A stretch of DNA of 64,000 nucleotides. Origin: Paenibacillus sp. MBLB1832. Its GTDB lineage: Bacteria; Bacillota; Bacilli; Paenibacillales; NBRC-103111. Under the pieces are notes generated by a model. It did no database searches. It worked only from the letters and a program-made list of their open reading frames with translations, and was not told the origin of the DNA. Below are positions 57,741-64,000 of this stretch, piece by piece. The DNA lies in NCBI RefSeq assembly GCF_032271945.1, contig NZ_CP130319.1, forward strand, positions 5,403,501 to 5,467,500, read 5' to 3'. Every line of letters starts with the position of its first letter. Within the stretch, counting starts at the first letter, position 1. The position numbers and the translations under genes were made by a program.

Positions 57741-60527
57741 TCAGCCCGTATTCCGAAGACCCGCGGCAATCCCATTGATTGTAAGAAGTACTTCACGTAA
57801 CAGAATCGCGTCATCCTCATTGTTTTCACGCAGTGCACGAAGCTCCGTCAGCAGCTCAACTTGCATGTAGCTAAGCGGATCTACGTAAGGGTTACGCAAT
57901 CTAATCGATTCTTGAATAACAGGCACATTGTCCAAGATCTCTTGTTGACCTGTAATTTGTAAAATAATTGATGACGTTAATTCATACTCATCTTTAATGA
58001 GGTTAAAGATTCGGTCAGCAATCGCGGAATCTTTTACTAAGCTGCCGTATTCTTTCGCAATTAGAAGATCAGCTTTGGCTAACGCCATTTGCAAATTATC
58101 AATCATCGTACGGAAGAAGGACCATTCCTCATACATTTCTTTCAGGACAGCTAGATTCGCTTCATTCCCCTGTGCAAAACTTTGCAAGCCCGTACCTGCC
58201 GCATACCATGCTGGAAGCAGGTATCTCGTTTGCGTCCATGAGAACACCCACGGGATCGCGCGCAGATCTTCGAACTTATCACTATTCTTCCGCTTGGACG
58301 GACGGGAACCGATATTCAGCTCACCGATCTCAGGCAGTGGCGTAGATTCTTTGAAGAAGGTTAAGAAGTCCTCGTCTCTGAAAATAAGATCCTGATACTT
58401 CGTTTGCGCCTGCTCCGAAATGCCGCGCATAATGTTCTCCCACTTGTCTTCCTTTGAATGTCTCTGTGGGGAACGGGACAGCTTCGATGCTGTGATCAAA
58501 GCAAACGTCGCTTGCTCCAAGCTGCGGTACGCAATCCCTTGCAGAGAGTAACGTGAAGATAATACTTCGCCTTGCTCCGTGATCTTAATGCCGCCGCCAA
58601 GCGTCTCAACAGGCTGTGCCATAATGCTGCGGTTCAAAGGCATACCGCCGCGGCCTAGTGCGCCTCCACGGCCGTGGAAGAACTTCAGCTTCACGCCGAA
58701 TTGCTTCGCTGCTTCCGTGATGTCTTGAAGCGCCATCCGCAGCTCCCAGTTCGCTGTAATCACGCCGCCGTCTTTATTACTATCCGAATAGCCCAACATA
58801 ATTTCGTGCAGCTGTGTTTCTGGATCAATACTTGCGCGATACGCTGGAATCGCCAGCAATGTGCTCATGATGCCAGGCGCAGCATGCAAGTCATCGATTG
58901 TCTCAAACAAAGGTACAGACTGCACCGTGCTCGTCACCGTTCCATCGCTTTCTTTGCGATAGAGACCTGCTTCTTTCGCGAAGACAACAACCTCAAGCAA
59001 ATCGCTCGCACCTTGTGTCATACTGATCAGGTAGCTGTTAATACAATTGCGTCCGAATTCCTTTTGCGCCATACCGACCGTACGGTAAACGTCCAGACAT
59101 TCCTTCGTACCATCGGAGTAATCCAAGTACGTCGATGTAATCGGACGCGGATCGTTCAGAACATTGGTCAGAAGGGTAATCTTCTCTTCTTCCGACAGCT
59201 TGCTGTAATCTGGGGTAATGCCCATTTTCGCCAAAATTTCCGTCATCGCATTCTCATGCTCTTTACTGTGCTGTCTAATATCCAGCGCAGCGAGGTGGAA
59301 TCCGAATAGCTCAACCTGGCGAATCAGCTTCTTAATATATTTATCAGCCACATAGTCTGCAAAATGTCCACGCAAACTAGCCTCCATGATTTGCAAATCT
59401 TGAATAAACTCATCTGGACTGTTGTACTTCTGAGTCGTAGGCACATTCGCATTACCAGTGTTGTGCACCTTCTCGATCATGTAGGTCGTTTTGATTCGGT
59501 ACGGCTCTTTCTCATTCCGCCAAACATCTTGAACGTTACCTAGCGCATCGCGATCCGCCTGGATCGATTCGAGCAGGGCATCGCTGACCGCTACAATGTT
59601 TTTGCTGAAGCTCATATGCTCAAGCGATTCTTTCAGAACCTCTTCATACTTCTGCAACGCTAATTGACGGTGCAATCCTAGGGTTTCCCATGTTACATTC
59701 GCACGAACCGAAGGATTCCCATCGCGATCTCCACCGATCCATGAACCGAACTTCAAGAAAGACGGCACATGCCACTTGTCTTCTGGGTAATATTTATTTA
59801 AGCACCGCTCCAGCTCATGATACACTTCTGGCAATACATCGAATAGCGTCTCGTCGAAATAGTACAAACCATTGCGAACCTCATCGATAACCGTTGGTTT
59901 ACGATCACGAAGCTCGTCAGTTTGCCAAAGATTAAGAACCTCGCCCAGGAGCTTCTCACGCAATTTCTCACGTTCACGGTGCGTCAAATTCGGATTATCC
60001 AACTTCATCATGTCTTCCGAAATTCGAAGATTAATATCAAGCACAGCACGACGCATAGCTTCAGTTGGGTGTGCAGTCATAACAAGTTCCAAGGAAATCG
60101 ATTTGAGGATTTCTTTAACCTCAGCAGTTGGAATATGCGTATTCTTCAACTCTTGAACAATACTCTCGATTGAACCTGGTTGTACAGATTCACCCGAAGA
60201 GCGCTCATAGTCGTGTTTACGACGAATACGATGATTTTGTTCTGCAATATTGACTAGTTGAAAATATATAGCAAAAGCACGAATCACCTGATGGCGAATA
60301 ACGGGATCCAGAGAAGAAATTGTTTTCTTAAATTCATCGTAGATCTCAATGACATAGTGTGCTCTTAACGACTTGCTCATCTCACGAATGCGTTCAACAA
60401 CATCCAGCAGATCATTACCGCCTTGATGTACAAGAACTTCACCTAGTATGTGTCCAAGAAAACGAACATCTCTGCGCAGCAGATTATTCGTACTTTGTTT
60501 TTGTAGGACGATATCAATCTCCACCAT
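57741..60527 (-). CDS. ppc: Phosphoenolpyruvate carboxylase
   Basis: 928 residues, normal length. Catalytic His in LVMTAHPTEAMRR, the active loop GSWIGGDRDGNPSV, the substrate loop GYSDSNKDGG, glycine-rich loop FHGRGGALGRGGMP and the C-terminal RNTG tail. It carboxylates PEP to oxaloacetate to refill the TCA cycle. ATG 60527 is chosen with GGTGGAG just upstream; an earlier ATG 15 bp before has a poorer RBS. Not linked functionally to its neighbours; the rRNA/tRNA terminator lies about 245 bp upstream. Confidence 0.97.
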   Translation of the reverse strand: MVEIDIVLQKQSTNNLLRRDVRFLGHILGEVLVHQGGNDLLDVVERIREMSKSLRAHYVIEIYDEFKKTISSLDPVIRHQVIRAFAIYFQLVNIAEQNHRIRRKHDYERSSGESVQPGSIESIVQELKNTHIPTAEVKEILKSISLELVMTAHPTEAMRRAVLDINLRISEDMMKLDNPNLTHREREKLREKLLGEVLNLWQTDELRDRKPTVIDEVRNGLYYFDETLFDVLPEVYHELERCLNKYYPEDKWHVPSFLKFGSWIGGDRDGNPSVRANVTWETLGLHRQLALQKYEEVLKESLEHMSFSKNIVAVSDALLESIQADRDALGNVQDVWRNEKEPYRIKTTYMIEKVHNTGNANVPTTQKYNSPDEFIQDLQIMEASLRGHFADYVADKYIKKLIRQVELFGFHLAALDIRQHSKEHENAMTEILAKMGITPDYSKLSEEEKITLLTNVLNDPRPITSTYLDYSDGTKECLDVYRTVGMAQKEFGRNCINSYLISMTQGASDLLEVVVFAKEAGLYRKESDGTVTSTVQSVPLFETIDDLHAAPGIMSTLLAIPAYRASIDPETQLHEIMLGYSDSNKDGGVITANWELRMALQDITEAAKQFGVKLKFFHGRGGALGRGGMPLNRSIMAQPVETLGGGIKITEQGEVLSSRYSLQGIAYRSLEQATFALITASKLSRSPQRHSKEDKWENIMRGISEQAQTKYQDLIFRDEDFLTFFKESTPLPEIGELNIGSRPSKRKNSDKFEDLRAIPWVFSWTQTRYLLPAWYAAGTGLQSFAQGNEANLAVLKEMYEEWSFFRTMIDNLQMALAKADLLIAKEYGSLVKDSAIADRIFNLIKDEYELTSSIILQITGQQEILDNVPVIQESIRLRNPYVDPLSYMQVELLTELRALRENNEDDAILLREVLLTINGIAAGLRNTG

Positions 60528-60772
60528 TACTCTCCACCCCATCTATTCACTATGATGCATTAATGCTTCTCTCTACAAAAGCTATTCGCTATAAAAACTC
60601 ATTTCAGAATATTTTACCACAATATGTTCACAACACATAGTATTAAAATAAAAAAAAACCGTACGATTCCCCTTGGAAATTAATGTATTGATAAGAAATT
60701 AGAATCATGAATTTCTTTCATCTCTCCTGCAAAGTTCAGTAAATACGTGATCCAGACGAAGATTTCCTCATA

Positions 60773-60798
60773 GAAAAAAGACCACCCGAAGGTGGTCT
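60773..60798 (-). terminator. Terminator of the rRNA-tRNA operon
   Basis: AGACCACC TTCG GGTGGTCT stem with a stable UUCG loop, followed by TTTTT on the minus strand, 10 bp after the last tRNA. The 245 bp from here to ppc hold no other feature. Confidence 0.92.
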
Positions 60799-60808
60799 CT
60801 ACTGATTA

Positions 60809-60879
60809 AGCGGGCGGCGGGAATCGAACCCGCGCGATCAGCTTGGAAGGCTGAAGTTCTACCATTAAACTACGCCCGC
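60809..60879 (-). tRNA. tRNA-Gly (TCC)
   Basis: 71 nt; acceptor GCGGGCG/CGCCCGC, anticodon loop CTTCCAA (TCC), GGTTCGATT T-loop region. Last tRNA of the array. Confidence 0.95.
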
Positions 60880-60895
60880 GTAGTTTAGAAAATGA

Positions 60896-60969
60896 TCGGG
60901 ACGACACGATTTGAACATGCGACCCCCTGCTCCCAAAGCAGGTGCTCTACCAAGCTGAGCTACGTCCCG
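60896..60969 (-). tRNA. tRNA-Pro (TGG)
   Basis: 74 nt; acceptor CGGGACG/CGTCCCG, anticodon loop TTTGGGA (TGG), T-loop GTTCAAAT. Confidence 0.95.
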
Positions 60970-60998
60970 ATACTCTTTTTATAACTTATAAAAAATGG

Positions 60999-61072
60999 CG
61001 CGCCCTGAGAGATTCGAACTCCCGACCTTTTGATTCGTAGTCAAATACTCTATCCAGCTGAGCTAAGGGCGC
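60999..61072 (-). tRNA. tRNA-Arg (ACG)
   Basis: 74 nt; acceptor GCGCCCT/AGGGCGC, anticodon loop CTACGAA (ACG, read as inosine), T-loop GTTCGAAT. Confidence 0.95.
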
Positions 61073-61084
61073 TTAATAAAATGG

Positions 61085-61156
61085 AGCGGAAGACGGGGAT
61101 CGAACCCGCGACCCTCGCCTTGGCAAGGCGATGCTCTACCGCTGAGCCACTTCCGC
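61085..61156 (-). tRNA. tRNA-Gly (GCC)
   Basis: 72 nt; acceptor GCGGAAG/CTTCCGC, anticodon loop TTGCCAA (GCC), T-loop GTTCGATC. Confidence 0.95.
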
Positions 61157-61194
61157 AGGGTACCTCACGAATATGAATATTCACGAGGATTTGA

Positions 61195-61274
61195 TGCGCG
61201 TAGAGGGACTTGAACCCCCACGGTCACCCGCTAGATCCTAAGTCTAGTGCGTCTGCCAATTCCGCCATACGCGC
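61195..61274 (-). tRNA. tRNA-Leu (TAG)
   Basis: 80 nt class II tRNA with a short variable arm; acceptor GCGCGTA/TACGCGC, anticodon loop CTTAGGA (TAG). Confidence 0.94.
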
Positions 61275-61334
61275 ATGTGTTTCATAAATCTGAGAGTCTT
61301 TAGTCTACGCCTAAAGATCCCTATGAATGAAAAC

Positions 61335-61407
61335 TGAGTCATGTAGGATTCGAACCTACGACACCCTGATTAAAAGTCAGGTGCTCTACCAACTGAGCTA
61401 ATGACTC
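61335..61407 (-). tRNA. tRNA-Lys (TTT)
   Basis: 73 nt; acceptor GAGTCAT/ATGACTC, anticodon loop CTTTTAA (TTT), T-loop GTTCGAAT. Confidence 0.95.
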
Positions 61408-61420
61408 ATAGTAAGAAAAA

Positions 61421-61495
61421 TGGCTGGGGATCAAGGATTTGAACCTTGGCATGACGGAGTCAAAGTCCGTTGCCTTACCGCTTGGCTAATCCCCA
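61421..61495 (-). tRNA. tRNA-Gln (TTG)
   Basis: 75 nt including encoded CCA; acceptor TGGGGAT/ATCCCCA, anticodon loop CTTTGAC (TTG). Confidence 0.95.
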
Positions 61496-61504
61496 ATAAA
61501 AGCA

Positions 61505-61577
<73 letters not shown>

Positions 61578-61590
61578 AAATTAAAAATTA

Positions 61591-61666
61591 TGGTGGAGGC
61601 TGACGGGATCGAACCGCCGACCCTCTGCTTGTAAGGCAGATGCTCTCCCAGCTGAGCTAAGCCTCC
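61591..61666 (-). tRNA. tRNA-Val (TAC)
   Basis: 76 nt including encoded CCA; acceptor GGAGGCT/AGCCTCC, anticodon loop CTTACAA (TAC). Confidence 0.95.
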
Positions 61667-61679
61667 ATAGGAGTAAAAA

Positions 61680-61754
61680 TGGTGACCCGTAGGGGACTCG
61701 AACCCCTGTTACCTCCGTGAAAGGGAGGTGTCTTAACCACTTGACCAACGGGCC
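61680..61754 (-). tRNA. tRNA-Glu (TTC)
   Basis: 75 nt including encoded CCA; acceptor GGCCCGT/ACGGGTC, anticodon loop CTTTCAC (TTC). Confidence 0.95.
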
Positions 61755-61770
61755 TTGCAAATAAAATGAC

Positions 61771-61846
61771 TGGAGCTTCCAACCGGAATCGAACCGGTGA
61801 CCTCATCCTTACCATGGATGCACTCTACCGACTGAGCTATGGAAGC
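61771..61846 (-). tRNA. tRNA-Thr (GGT)
   Basis: 76 nt including encoded CCA; acceptor GCTTCCA/TGGAAGC, anticodon loop ATGGTAA (GGT). Confidence 0.95.
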
Positions 61847-61848
61847 AA

Positions 61849-61924
61849 TGGCTCCCCGAACAGGACTCGAACCTGTGACAACTCGATTAACAGTCGAGTG
61901 CTCTACCAACTGAGCTATCAGGGA
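61849..61924 (-). tRNA. tRNA-Asn (GTT)
   Basis: 76 nt including encoded CCA; acceptor TCCCTGA/TCGGGGA, anticodon loop CTGTTAA (GTT). First tRNA after 5S rRNA. Confidence 0.95.
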
Positions 61925-61930
61925 ACAATG

Positions 61931-62046
61931 TTTGGCAACGTTCTACTCTCCCAGAACCCTGCGGTTCAAGTACCATCGACGCTGGAAGGCTTAACGGTCG
62001 TGTTCGAGATGGGAACGCGTGGATCCCTTCCGCCATCATCACCAAA
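61931..62046 (-). rRNA. 5S ribosomal RNA
   Basis: About 116 nt between 23S and the tRNA array. Minus strand opens TTTGGTGATGATGGCGGAAG, holds CATCTCGAACACGACCGTTA and ends with GAGAGTAGAACGTTGCC, the conserved 5S pattern. Ends approximate. The spacer to 23S is about 146 bp. Confidence 0.95.
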
Positions 62047-62192
62047 CAGTCAAAGCGTGGTTTGCGCCTTGAAAACTAGATACGAAACTTTGTAAAGTAA
62101 TCTTCACCGTCTACGTTACACGTAGCGGTTAGCTGCTTAGTCAGCTGTTAAATCTGAGAGACTTTTAGCTCCGCTAAAAGATCCCTATATTA

Positions 62193-64000
<1,808 letters not shown>

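Noticed and set aside
58674-59309. 211-codon plus-strand frame inside ppc
   Set aside because: Antisense shadow of PEP carboxylase; composition not protein-like.

Overview
The window is a chromosomal segment of a Bacillota bacterium, most likely Paenibacillaceae (Paenibacillus-like). The grounds are strong GGAGG-type ribosome binding sites, a sigW-rsiW-cdaA-cdaR-glmM-glmS locus with a glmS ribozyme, YesM/YesN-type regulation of a sugar ABC transporter, an S-layer-anchored GH18 protein, copper-amine-oxidase-N-like repeats, a Bacillus-type Fnr with a C-terminal cysteine cluster, and a long tRNA array behind an rRNA operon. Genus is inferred; only part of the 23S rRNA is present and 16S lies outside.

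Layout. 1-8 kb: sugar metabolism (AraC regulators, a sugar isomerase, a Gfo/Idh oxidoreductase), a lipoprotein plus GH18-SLH pair, and small enzymes (Dabb, an internally deleted HAD protein, a double VOC protein). 8-16.5 kb: a sugar ABC transporter (two permeases, then a YesM/YesN two-component pair, then the binding protein) and an MFS exporter. 16.6-26 kb: an ABC-F ATPase, a Phd/RelE-type toxin-antitoxin pair, a 5TM-sensor hybrid kinase split by a -1 frameshift, a REC-EAL protein divergent from an OmpR-type regulator, and an MBL-fold hydrolase. 26-30 kb: a CLC antiporter and a PadR-controlled MFS exporter with a collagen-like tail.

31-48 kb is the most interesting region: an oxygen-response island. 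It holds ackA, a NreA/NreC/NreB-like signalling set, fnr, the operon adhE-pflB-pflA-hemerythrin-hemerythrin, a three-subunit ba3-type cytochrome oxidase (including a 51-aa subunit IIa), mobA, cyuA and a DoxX-family gene. Reading the intergenic DNA shows seven TGTGA-N6-TCACA-like boxes. For ackA, adhE, the oxidase, mobA and doxX, the box centre lies exactly 41.5 bp upstream of the start predicted from a -10-like hexamer, which is class II FNR geometry. This joins fermentation (pyruvate to formate, ethanol, acetate), microaerobic respiration, molybdenum cofactor synthesis and two hemerythrins under one regulator encoded inside the island.

48-49.4 kb is a decayed stretch (AraC remnant, fragments of small genes, a perfect 25-bp inverted repeat). 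49.5-57 kb is the cell-envelope and c-di-AMP locus (glmS, glmM, cdaR, cdaA, rsiW, sigW) with a SigW-type autoregulatory promoter. An EamA transporter and PEP carboxylase follow. 60.8-64 kb, minus strand, is the 3' part of an rRNA operon: partial 23S, 5S and twelve tRNAs.
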